From Dothistroma septosporum (taxonomy: Eukaryota > Ascomycota > Dothideomycetes > Mycosphaerellales > Mycosphaerellaceae): DNA of 64,000 nucleotides. The position numbers and the translations under genes were made by a program. Where the stretch lies: positions 496,001-560,000 of the forward strand of contig NBZP02000048.1 in the NCBI GenBank assembly GCA_002236755.2. The letters run 5' to 3'. Under the pieces are notes generated by a model that was not told where the DNA came from, searched no databases, and saw only the letters and a list, made by a program, of their open reading frames with translations. Of the stretch, positions 12,101 through 21,423 are shown piece after piece (position 1 is the stretch's first letter; every line of letters starts with the position of its first letter).

Positions 12101-12627
12101 TGCTTTGTCGGAGTAGCGCTGTGCACTTTGCTCAGGCGTCGATGCTTCTGCAGTTGATTGTCGTGATACTTGATGCACTTCTCCACGACCAAGTCGCAGA
12201 AATAGCTGCTGAGGCTATGCAAACCAGTGTCAGCCACGTTTCAGCTCGCACAATGCATACATCATGATGACTGTACTCACACTTCTCGATCATCCGGATC
12301 ACTATAGAACAGATCTCTGGGGTACCTGCCTTCGTACGCGTCATCGCTGGGTTCTTCAAGCCAAGACGGGCGGATTCCATCGTCGGGCCAGATGGTGGGA
12401 CCGTATTCATCAAACAAGCCGAGAGCGTCTTGTTTCAGCACTTCTGATGTGCGAATTTCGCGATTCGTGGCGGCGACCCATCGTCGGGCAATGAGCTTGA
12501 TGCTGTCGAGGAGTTGTTCGATTGGTGGCGCGTCCTTGTTGCTCTGACGGGAGATGCCACGTTCGGAGCGAAGGCCCAATGACCGCTCCAGGCCAAGGAG
12601 GTTGCGATCCCAGCGCAACATGGTCAT
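9109..12627 (-). CDS. TFIIS central-domain / PHD-finger nuclear protein
   Basis: Two exons, 12627..12281 and 12214..9109, give 1150 aa. The 66-bp intron (GTGAGT...GCATAG) joins DPDDREV to LSSYFCDLVVEKC. The start is uncertain: ATGs at 12627 and 12621 are in frame, as is one at 12705. Domains: an N-terminal helical region with a YFCDLVVEKCIKYHDNQ segment; long acidic linkers; at about residues 535-620 a TFIIS-M-like helical bundle (LANLLESMLYQRC...YHAKVRQLKRTLR...LIHMLIRRERMPPDVVRMI); and at about 785-835 a PHD-type C4HC3 finger starting CVCQKQPSPYDAGQLIQCGN. The same two domains occur in Bye1, but there the PHD comes first and a SPOC domain follows. I infer a chromatin or transcription-elongation role; the family is not firmly identified. 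Confidence 0.8.
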
Positions 12628-14360
12628 GTTTCCGATGGCATTTGACGGCGGATGGCCGCGAATGTTGATGAGAGCAAGAGAGAGGCGCCAGTAAGTGTGA
12701 GTCAAAGTGGTTGAGGTCAGCAGGCGAGTGTGGTGAGAAGCATAAGGTAAGGGAGGAATCAGTAATGGCCCCGGGCAGAATTGCTATGCTAGACGGACGC
12801 ATTGGTAAAGTCAAGCGTCCAGACAAGAGCAGTCCGCGCCCAGGAAAGCACCATCCACCTTTCTCAGCAGCGCAGGCGGGACCACAGGCAGGTCTGGGCA
12901 CAAGGTAACCACTATGCCCTAGTGGCACAGTACAACCGTGCAGGAGAGTGGGAAGATAGACGCCCAGAAACGAGGAGTCAAGAGTCAATAGAGTTGGGTC
13001 GGTCTCATTGGCTGATCGCAGAGGACACAGAAGCTCTGCTGGGCCATGATGCTGAGACTACAGCAGACTCTCGTCAGCAGCAAGTCAACGGATAATTGGG
13101 TCATAACGCGCGGACAGGCACGATAATAAAGCGTAAACTATCCAGCATAGCTCGTCAAGACGGGAGCAGTGCAGCACGACATGGTGGTTCTATCTTATCC
13201 CTGTCCTAGTCTTCGTTCTGTGCGACCCTGCAACAGCAGAAGAGCGAGCTGCCTGCTGCGCTGTGAAGTGCATTTGATTTGCTAGCTCGCACAATCCGAA
13301 CAACACACCATACCAAGGAAATTGCCGCGTCGCGGTTCCCAGGGCCCCGCTTTAGGGTCTACCTTCCGGTTACGTGGTCCATACCACTGTTACCACATGA
13401 GATGCACACGACGACATGCAGCCCGTTTTCATTCGCGGCCGCACCCTTCGTTCAACATGCGAGGCGCGATCCGTAGCGTAGCGCCTCAGTGTAGTGTTAG
13501 CGCGCGGGCTGGCTGACTGCGAAATCGGTGGGCAGAAGACAACTCATTTGGCACCCTACCTCCTAGAATTCTATCGGTGATCGTGCACCCGACTTTCCCT
13601 TTCCTCAGCTCCCTCACACGGCCCGCACGGCTACCGCCAGGCCCGCAGACGAGATTGATGAGTGATGACGGTGATGGAGCTGCTCGTCTCGCCTGCACTG
13701 TACATATAATAAGACTGTAGCACGCCTGAAAGTCTGTTTCGCAGCAGTGTCCAATGGCGATCCAGCGGGATCAAGTCATGGCGCCACTATCTCCCCACAG
13801 ATGCTTGCTCCTCTGCGTCGTGTTTGGTCTATGTGTGTCTCTTACAGCCAGCCAAGCGAGCCAATTTCGTACCACCAAGATTGGTCCAGTGAGCCGATAG
13901 TGGCGCATTGGTTGCGTGGCGACCACGTAACGTGAAAGAACAAATCATCATTCTGCTGTGTGGACGATAAGACATTATCTCACGAGCACCCATCATCTCA
14001 TTCGATGCCTCGTACAAGCGAATGTACCTACCAGGATCTCCAGTCAAAGCAGCGAAATGCCATGTTTCGAGCTTACACCCATGCTTCGCTAGCTAAGACC
14101 GGCCAAAATAATCTCCATTGACATTTTCCAAGACTCTGCTAAAGCACGTAGCACAAGTCGTGCCATTGTGGCCTGTCATGCTTTGTTCTTCCATCCGAAT
14201 TCATACGACACGCACGTAATTATGACTTCTCAGTCCCATTTCTCGTCCAGCTCGTTCGAGTATTTGGCTAGTAAATCTCACAAATGCTCTCACGCCACCG
14301 AGCAAAGACGCTGCTACTTGGAGTGCACTATGCAAAGTGCAAACATGGAGAGCCACTTTT
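12628..14360. other. Large intergenic region
   Basis: About 1.7 kb with no supported coding sequence. The first 100 bases may be 5' leader of the PHD gene. ORFs of 60-100 codons are scattered on both strands without recognisable content. From about 14275 the sequence belongs to a diverged duplication of the 3' end of the next gene (see the repeat entries). Confidence 0.4.
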
Positions 14361-14572
14361 CTCCAGCTAATTTGTCGTCGTTTCGCAGCACGTCTCCAGC
14401 GAATTAGTCTTCGTTTCGCAGCACGTCTCCAGCGAATTAGTCTTCGTTTCGCAGCGCGATCGTCGACAGCTCAATCGTTTCACAAACGGCTGTCCAAATG
14501 CTCCCACCTCTACGAACAAAGACGTAGCGACTTGGAATTGCACAGTGCGAAGCGCAATCTTACAGTGCATTC
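14283..14572. repeat. Diverged direct duplication flanking a gene 3' end
   Basis: Segments at about 14283-14345 and 14500-14572 are recognisably the same. Both run from a GCTC(T/C)CAC(G/C)... start through AAAGACG(C/T) and (G)ACTTGGA(G/A)T(T)GCAC, with scattered substitutions. The second copy leads directly into the 3' end of the gene that stops at 14595. The first leads into the 33-bp tandem repeats that carry copies of that same end. This points to an old tandem duplication of the gene tail. Confidence 0.55.
14361..14459. repeat. Three tandem 33-bp repeats
   Basis: Exactly three units of 33 bases at 14361-14393, 14394-14426 and 14427-14459. Unit 2 begins CTCCAGCGAATTAGTCTTCG. Units 2 and 3 are identical except near their last bases; unit 1 has several substitutions. 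Read on the minus strand, each unit encodes LRNED followed by a stop (or DDK in unit 1) and FAGDV. The upstream edge reads ELSTIALRNED-stop, matching the ELSAIVLRTDD-stop terminus of the gene at 14595. The repeats thus derive from that gene's last codons and stop. Confidence 0.75.
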
Positions 14573-14594
14573 GGTCCATTCCGGCGTATATCGC

Positions 14595-16799
14595 TTAGTC
14601 GTCAGTCCGCAGCACGATTGCTGACAGCTCGCTTTTGCCTGCTTCACGTGTAAACTCCAGCATAGTTTCCCACCCAGCATCGTCGTCGATTTCGACGTCG
14701 ATAGCTTCGTTGCCGTGTGGCGGCATGTTGACTGACATGTTAAGTGCTGCGATTGTCTTGCCTTGCAGCTTTCGGCTCAATTTCTTGCTGATCTCGCTGT
14801 ATAAGTCTTGGACACTGGCGGAGCGATGTACCAGAACAACGTTGCGACCAGCAGCAGTCCAGTCGGTGGTCAGCCATACTCGAACGCGATCGGAGTAGGC
14901 ACTGGATGGAGGCCGAACAGACGCTCTTGCGGTCTCAAGGCCCGGCTCTGCTACTGTTGTTTGTGGCTCGTGCTGCACGGCTGCCGTTGGAATAGAAGCC
15001 ACGTTGACCTTGTTTGTGGTGTCTGGACGCAGGACGGGCGCAGGAGTGCTGTCATATAGACTATCAAAGTCTTTTCTGCTGCCAGAACGGTGGCCAGCAG
15101 GCCCCGCGGAGACACTCCTTTGACTCCGCGTCGGAGAGCCTAATGAAGCGAACAAGGAGCCGGCAGTGAGAGGCGCGGCGGCTGATCGAAGTTCCGGAGA
15201 TTCGCGACTGTGGATTGCGCAGAAACCTACCCCAGTGGCAGCTTGTTTTGACAACGCCACATCGTGACCGCTATCAGTGCGACGGCGTTTCGCGCTACGA
15301 CCGTGCTGAGGATTCCGAGGCACTACGGCGCGAGCTTTACCTTTCGCAGGAGATGCCTGATATTTGGACATGGCCGTGAGGTAGACAGTAGTAGTGAAGC
15401 CACCGTCTACCCTCCAGAAGGACCAGTATTCGGGGTTCTTCTTGTCTCTCTTGACCAGTGCGAAGACTGCTGTGCCGTCAAGACGGCACGGGAACACCCA
15501 ATGCTAAGTTGTGTCAGTGAGATGGCATCAGCAGTGTGGGTACTACTTACGTTCTTCTGTAAAACAGTCTCGTTATCCTTGTGGATGACACCTTCGCATT
15601 GTACCTGGACCAAGCCTGCGGGTGAGTTCTTGGAATTGAAGGTTTTGCATGCAGCGCACTCGAGAATTATGGTGTTTTCTTCTGGCACCTCGTCGAACAT
15701 GTATGGCTGTCAAAGAGGCGTCGTTAGTCATGCTTTCGAGGGCCTCATTTCCTGTTATTAGAGGATATGATAAGCAGTGGAGTACAACGCTTCACGTAGC
15801 GTATGCCGTCAACCCTCGTTGATCTTGTGAGCTCTGAGACTTACCTCTTCATGTGCTTTGCCGTCATCACCAAATGTCATGTCAAGATAGTTCTGACACA
15901 CATCATTGAAGCATGGACCATTGACGACTTGATCATAGTCGTTCACATCGCCTAGCCAGACGCCATTCTCCTTTAGCCAAGATGCATTGTAATGAGCATC
16001 TATGCCGCTTCCTTCTGTGAAACACTGCAGAGATGTGGGTAAGGGCGCGAGTGATGTGCGGCTGCTACGTGGTGCATGGACCTGTGCGGTCGATGTGTAG
16101 CTCGGATCGGTCAAATCGTCTCTCATTTTGCGGATGTTCTCCTTGCGATATCGCCAGATCTTCTCCACCACTATGGTTGAAAGCGTACTACGGATGCTGC
16201 AGTGCGGTCAGCATAGTCGCAGGATGTGTGTAAGAAGTGATACAATTCGCGGTCGCGTGGGTCGTGCCAGTACAGATCCTGCTCGTATGGAGCGTTGCGC
16301 GCGCCTTCACCCGGTTGTAGCAGCCATGGACGTGCTTCTGAGGAGATCCAGATAGCTGGGCCGTACTGGTTACTCAAGGACAAGGCTGCTTTGCGGACTT
16401 GGTCTCCGTGGAGGATGTCGTCGTTGTCTTTCGTATAGTGCGTCTGTCTGGGTCAGCTCGAAAGTGAAAGCGCTGAGAGCCTATGCAAATAACACCGACT
16501 GACCTTGCAAAGTTGATCAATGTCCTTGAGATACATGTCGTGGACGGGAGCAGCCTATCCAGCAGAAGGTTGTCAGCTTCGGTCCCAAGTTTACATCATG
16601 AACTAAATCAGCGTCCGAAGCGTACAGTTCGATACCCATGCCAGGGTCTGTACCGAGGGTATGTCTGTGGAGATACTATTGTCGCTTGTTGTGGTGTACG
16701 TACCTCGGAGAGCTTCCAGTCGATTCCGCGCTTTGTATAGGGCGCCCGCAGGCCAAGTTGCGAGATGAGGTCGGTGACCCTTGGGCACGAGCGCACCAT
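14595..16799 (-). CDS. Seven-exon orphan protein with PB1-like C-terminus
   Basis: My model, high to low: 16799..16700, 16647..16595, 16554..16504, 16443..16244, 16196..15845, 15706..15551, 15503..14595, giving 606 aa with all phases consistent. The last four exons are well supported: donors GTATCA, GTAAGT, GTAAGT; introns of 47, 138 and 47 bp. Exon 2 (GMGIELYASDADLV) is less sure; omitting it by using the donor at 16703 keeps the frame. Central blocks: SNQYGPAIWISSEARPWLL, YWHDPRDREF, IWRYRKENIRK, and a strand-rich part containing an ILECAACKTF pair of cysteines and a VHWVFPCRLDG-type segment. A disordered Ser-rich stretch follows. The last 95 residues (LYSEISKKL...IDVEIDDDAGWETML) look like a PB1 or ubiquitin-like fold. 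No named family recognised. It lies head to tail behind pantothenate kinase. Confidence 0.7.
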
Positions 16800-17090
16800 G
16801 ATGATCGCTCACTATCAACGGGGTTGTAGATGTCACGAGATGGTTGTAGTATGAATGAGGTCGTGGGGTGGTGGGTGGAGGTGGACGGAGTGAAACTTGG
16901 AGGGAATTTCGGGGCCAGGAGCCACCCATCAACGGCCTTCCCCGCTTGGTGTGAACCTTGCATCTTGTCATCTTCTTTTCTCAATCCACTCAAGCGCATC
17001 AGATCGATGGACTCATGCTGAATGCTGCGCCTGACTCACACGGGCAGTCCTCTGAACGTTCTCGGGGACATAGGTACTGCCTGTCCACCT

Positions 17091-18510
17091 TCATTCATCC
17101 CCTGGCTCAGCACTCGTGGCCCGGCCCCAGTTTGGCGGCTTGCGTTTGACGAAGGCGCCAACAGCGCCAAGATAACCTTCGTGTCGTAAGAAGAACGCTT
17201 GTTTCGTCGCTTTACTCCAAAATTTGATGGCGAACGACAGTGTGTGTATTGTCTGCTGGTGACCACGGATGAAAGATCCGCCAAAGTATATCCGCTTCAA
17301 GTCATGCTTCTCTGATTGCAGATAGGCGATTTGGCCAATGTTGTTACTACAAGATGTCAGTCGACAGTGCCACTTGCCGCGACTATAGTACATACCTGAT
17401 AGCGTAAAGCAAGCTACGCGATATGTCCTCGGGTTTGAACATCCGGCCATCTCCGACCAGGCCGCTGCCAGCTGCGTCGTCGATATCGTGGGTAAGATGT
17501 GTGAACTTCGTCCGTGAATCGCCATTACTGCAAGTACCATCTTCGGCTTCTCGTTCAGCTTCTCGCTTTCGTTTGAGCACTTTGCCAAAACTACTTGCGA
17601 TCGTCTTCTCGCTCAGACCGATCTTCTCGTAACCCATGCCTTCGCCGTAGATGTCTCCGACTAAGAGATCGACGGCACTGTTGTCGCCTTTGTCTGCCAT
17701 ATCCAGCATGTCGTCGAAGTTTCGTGCTCCAGTTAATAATGATAGAAGTCCCCACAAAGTACCACCTCCAAGCGAAGTGCCGCCGATACGCTGGTATCGA
17801 GACGGGCCCGACACTTTGATCATGGAGACACCGCTGCCAATGTTGACGAGCAGGTAAGGATAGACATCAGATCGTGGCTCCTGAAACTCCACTGCATTAT
17901 CCGGGTCGCTGTCGTTGTATGTGAAAACTTCATTTGGAATCTGCGTAATAAAGAAGTCGAGGCCCTTGATGAGACACTCCATCTCATCTTCCCGCTCGAC
18001 TTCAACTCCAAGGCGCTCCTTTATTCGATCGTAGAACTTGAATGCACCACCTCCAGTGGCCATTATGCTGAGTTTGGTCGCCATATCCATACCATTCGAT
18101 TGCTGGTGTTTGACCTGGAGCGTCCGTAGGTATTCAATGCATTCGTCGATCTTGTCTGTCTCAAACGAAAGAAAACTGAGCCGACCGCCCATTTCTGGTG
18201 ATACACTTTCTCTTGTGAAGTAAACAACTTTGGCAAGTGAGCCGCCAATATCTGCTGCCACATGGCTCACCACGGCTGTGTGATTTGGAAGTCGAATATC
18301 TCGCTTGTGATGTTGGAAAGAATGCTCTTCGTCTTCCTGCTGGCTGCCGGTGGGCGACCGATCTGGGGATGAGTCCCCGTCTTCGTGGTCAATGATGTGT
18401 GCACCGGTGACATTGATTTTGATCGATCCCGGTTGAGCGATGGCTTGCTGCATATCAGCGGAGCTTGATAATCTCCGCTTCTTGATCACTGGCCGTACAA
18501 TTTCCGCCAT
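17091..18510 (-). CDS. CAB1: Pantothenate kinase (eukaryotic type)
   Basis: Two exons, 18510..17396 and 17346..17091, give 456 aa. The 49-bp intron (GTATGT...CTTGTAG) creates LLYAI-SNNIGQIAYL, the invariant family motif. I chose the ATG at 18510 (MAEIVRPVIKKRRL); the frame is open to 18600. Motifs: the phosphate-binding ADIGGSLAKVVYF, MATGGGAFKFY, LLVNIGSGVSMIKV, the acyl-CoA/ATP region GGTSLGGGTLWGL, and the C-terminal IYFGGSFIRGH and FLRHEGYLGAVGAF. The enzyme phosphorylates pantothenate with ATP, the first committed step of coenzyme A synthesis. The N-terminal about 85 residues are a nonconserved acidic extension with a KKRR patch, and a charged insert precedes the last motif. It shares a 455-bp promoter with RTF2. 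Confidence 0.95.
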
Positions 18511-18965
18511 GATCGTGATAGTGCAGGAAGAGGTTCCGTGGGAAACAGTCTTTCCCCAAATGCTCACGTCCGCACTTTCCTCAACAGGCAAGCGAGTCAA
18601 GCTCCGCGGCTGGCTGTTTCCGCAGAAGCTCCCGCCTGAAGTGAATGGAGAGAAAGAACAATATGTACAGTCATTGGCGATCAGGATTTCTGTTTACGCC
18701 AAGTGTTCTGGGAAAGACGTTGGATGTCGTTCAGGGGCTCGTGGTATCAGTGAACACATTTCGTGTCATCAGGAATTGCTGGTCCCTCGGAAATCGACCA
18801 GAAGTGGTTTGACATCTTGCCGAGGGAGGAAGGTTGAACTAGTGGACTGCCGGATGCCGAAGAGCGCTACGCGAAAGCACGTGGCGGCGCGAAAGCATCA
18901 CTTCTACGATTCGTGCAACACCTACACCAACAACACGATCTCATACCACAACACCATCCTTCGCC

Positions 18966-19892
18966 ATGGGTAACGACGGCGGCAGCATACCAACTCGCCG
19001 TGAGCTGGTCAAGGAAGCATCACGTGACCCTAGCTCGACGCAGATCAAAGAGACGCAGCACGAACACCAGGAATTCCACTGGACGACAGACCCAATCTCG
19101 CTGGAACCTTTGGCGCATCCCGTGGTGTCGGACTCATCAGGGAAGCTGTACAACAAATCTACGATCCTTGAGTATCTTGTCGAAGGCACGCGGAAGGAAG
19201 ATGCGGATCGCATCACACAAGGCTCGATCCGAAGTCTGAAGGACGTCGTGGAGGTCAAGTTCGAGGTGGACAAGGAGGCAACAGAGTCAGCGAACGGCGC
19301 TACTAAACACGTCTACTGGAAGTGTCCCGTGACCGGCGACAGACTCGGTCCGGGCTCTAAGGCGGTGTATATCGTGCCCTGCGGTCATGCCTTTTCCGGG
19401 AGTGCAATCAAGGAAGTGTCTGGAGAGAAGTGCCTGGCCTGCGAGACGGAGTATGCGTCGAACGACATCATACCGATCGTGCCCACCTCGAAGGAGGATA
19501 TTGCGAGATTGTCGTTGAGAAACAGGACGTTGCTCGGGAAAGGCTTGTCGCATTCGCTAAAGAAGGCGCCTGGCGGTAAGAAGCGCAAGAAGAAAGAAGA
19601 GGCAACCGCGGCTCTGGAAGACGAGACATCTGGATTGACCAAGAAGGTCAAGTCAAAATCATCATCTGTTGTCATCGATGCGGGCGACAACGGAGCCAAC
19701 GGTATCAACAACGCGTCTACGGCCTCTTTGACGGCGAAGGTTATGGAAGAGCAAGAAAAGGCAAAGAAGCGGAGGCTCGAGAATGACAACGTGCGCAGCC
19801 TCTTCTCGTCGAGAGATCAAAGCAAGCCGCTCGGAAAGAGCAGTGATTTCATGACCCGAGGGTTCAGCGTGCCATCCCAAACGAAGCGATGA
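18966..19892 (+). CDS. rtf2: Rtf2 replication termination factor homolog
   Basis: Single exon, 308 aa, beginning MGNDGGSIPTRRELVKEA, the expected Rtf2 start. The domain covers about residues 1-200: PISLEPLAHPVVSDSSGKLYN, then CPVTGDRLG, VPCGHAFSGSAI and KCLACETEY. This is a degenerate C2HC2 RING/U-box-like fold. The C-terminal third is basic and disordered, with KKRKKK and KKRRLE patches that are probable nuclear localisation signals. In fission yeast Rtf2 stabilises replication forks paused at the mating-type termination site and affects splicing; animal RTF2 is removed from stalled forks by the proteasome. It is transcribed divergently from pantothenate kinase. Confidence 0.95.
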   Translation: MGNDGGSIPTRRELVKEASRDPSSTQIKETQHEHQEFHWTTDPISLEPLAHPVVSDSSGKLYNKSTILEYLVEGTRKEDADRITQGSIRSLKDVVEVKFEVDKEATESANGATKHVYWKCPVTGDRLGPGSKAVYIVPCGHAFSGSAIKEVSGEKCLACETEYASNDIIPIVPTSKEDIARLSLRNRTLLGKGLSHSLKKAPGGKKRKKKEEATAALEDETSGLTKKVKSKSSSVVIDAGDNGANGINNASTASLTAKVMEEQEKAKKRRLENDNVRSLFSSRDQSKPLGKSSDFMTRGFSVPSQTKR

Positions 19893-20185
19893 GACAGGTA
19901 CTTTGCATACCCAGAACTACATGAGCTACAGAAACGAGATGTTCACATCGATCTCATCAGTTCTGTCATCCTATGCCGCCTGATCCTCTCGGTGTGGTCG
20001 GGCTGCTCTCACCACTGCCTTCCATGCCACCGCATCACCATGTCCTGTCTTGCAGGGCATCTCTGCTCGAGCGGAGGGGCAGTAGACCCTCAACTTTAAT
20101 GGGAATCTGCCTTGTGGTGTGCTGGGCGAAGTTGTCCATGAGATGGTATAGAAGGCCGCCTGCTGTGCTATGTCACTGCTGAGCA
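19893..20185. other. Intergenic
   Basis: Spacer between RTF2 and the leftward degenerate Zn2Cys6-like locus. Nothing recognised. Confidence 0.35.
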
Positions 20186-21394
20186 TCACCACCTCTCGTA
20201 TGTTGTCGATGGTTCGGCATCCAGCAACGGTCCTAAACTGGGTTGGCTTTGGAGAGTGCGTAGGTGTATGATCTGCCACTGGTCGCGAAGTCGAAGAAGA
20301 GATCCGGGGTGGAATGCGGATCTCTCTCGATCTGACCGGCGACTGCCGCTATGCACGCCGTTGGCGCAGGATCTTACGCCGCTGTCGCCTTCCGGCACTC
20401 GTCCCGTTCTCCCGCCGATTCCTCCGCGTATCTCGGCGGGTCCGAAACGAGCATAGTCATTACGGTCCCGGCAAGAATCGCAAGGTCCTTGTCCGTCTCC
20501 CCCACCCGTGCATCTCATGTGGCTCCGCTTGCACCGTGTGCAGGCTTTGCCATGTCTGCGTGGAAGTGCCGCTCACAGCATTGCCGATCGGGTGGAGATC
20601 GTGTATCTTCCAAATCCGAAGGACGACTCCGAGGATAGCGAGAGGCTGTCGTTGCCGGAATCAGCGTGGTCAGGTGCCGGCTGCAACGCATTAGGTAGAT
20701 ACTGCATGAGGATCATTGTGCTTCTCTCGGATGCATCGCCATTAGAGTCCTCCATGACCACATCCATAGGCATTCCATATGTGGTGCTCGGATCGTCGCT
20801 GGAAAGGGCAATGAAGTCGTCGTCAGACGTGTCATTCTTCGGCTCTTTGCCCTTGCCGTCGCGGTATCTTGTCAGTAAGAATGTACAGGCAAGGGAGCCT
20901 TCGTGCTATCTCCAGAGGATAGGCCTGTACGAACGTGTGCTTGGAGTTCGAGACGGGCAGAATTCCCCGTGGAAAACTTTGCAGCCGCGTTGAGTGATGT
21001 CGGTCTATTCTCGATTAAGGTCCTTGACGGCATCACCGAACGTGCGACGATCGTGTGAAGCTGAGGCCTTCGATGCTGCACGGGCTTGGGCTCTATGGTC
21101 GCCGATGGTGCTGCCACTACTGGAAGCGCTGCAGCCGATGGTGGCATTGTGAGGACTGTCCAGACGTTGTAACTTGGTCTGATCGTTGTTCAGGGAGCAG
21201 TGCGTGCTGAAGGCTCTAATCTTGTGCCCTAGGCTTGGGTGGAGGTCTGTGACTGTCGTAGCAGCGGAACTTGCTGGAGATCGACTCCCATCTACTGAAA
21301 CGGAGCGGGAATACCGGTGCTCAGAACGCCTGGGTCTACTTGACTGTGCGACCGCGAGGAGTGGTCGTCCCGACGTAGACATTGTAGCATTCAA
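20186..21394 (-). pseudogene. Degenerate Zn(II)2Cys6-like gene
   Basis: Three open stretches lie in one minus-strand frame (21394..21005, about 20880..20573, 20570..20186), broken by TAG at 21005, another TAG near 20908 and TGA at 20573. They read as a Ser-rich N-terminus (MNATMSTSGRPL), an acidic middle (NDTSDDDFIALSSDD, SLSLSSESS) and, near 20545-20475, a zinc-cluster-like segment GKACTRCKRSHMRC...GPCDSC. Five of the six cysteines are present with C-X2-C-X6-C-X9-C-X2-C spacing. The sixth, expected soon after CRDRN, is absent: the frame reads DYA. An intron could remove the TGA (weak GTCGTC donor to a CACGCAG acceptor keeps phase), so an unusual multi-intron gene is not excluded. DNA-binding regulator ancestry is inferred. 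Confidence 0.45.
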
Positions 21395-21423
21395 GATTGA
21401 GCTGAATCACGTCGCGGACGCCA

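Noticed and set aside
14361..14459. CRISPR-like repeat array
   Set aside because: Units are contiguous with no spacers, and the genome is fungal.
14337..14624. Plus-strand ORF made of RFAARLQRISL repeats
   Set aside because: It is the antisense of the 33-bp tandem repeats and has no independent support.
16160..16250. Apparent frameshift in the orphan gene
   Set aside because: A 47-bp intron (GTATCA...CTGCAG at 16197-16243) with a TGCTGACC branch site resolves it in phase.
20314..20993. Plus-strand ORFs of 95-161 codons opposite the Zn2Cys6-like locus
   Set aside because: Arg/Ser/Cys-rich shadows of the minus-strand frame with no family features.
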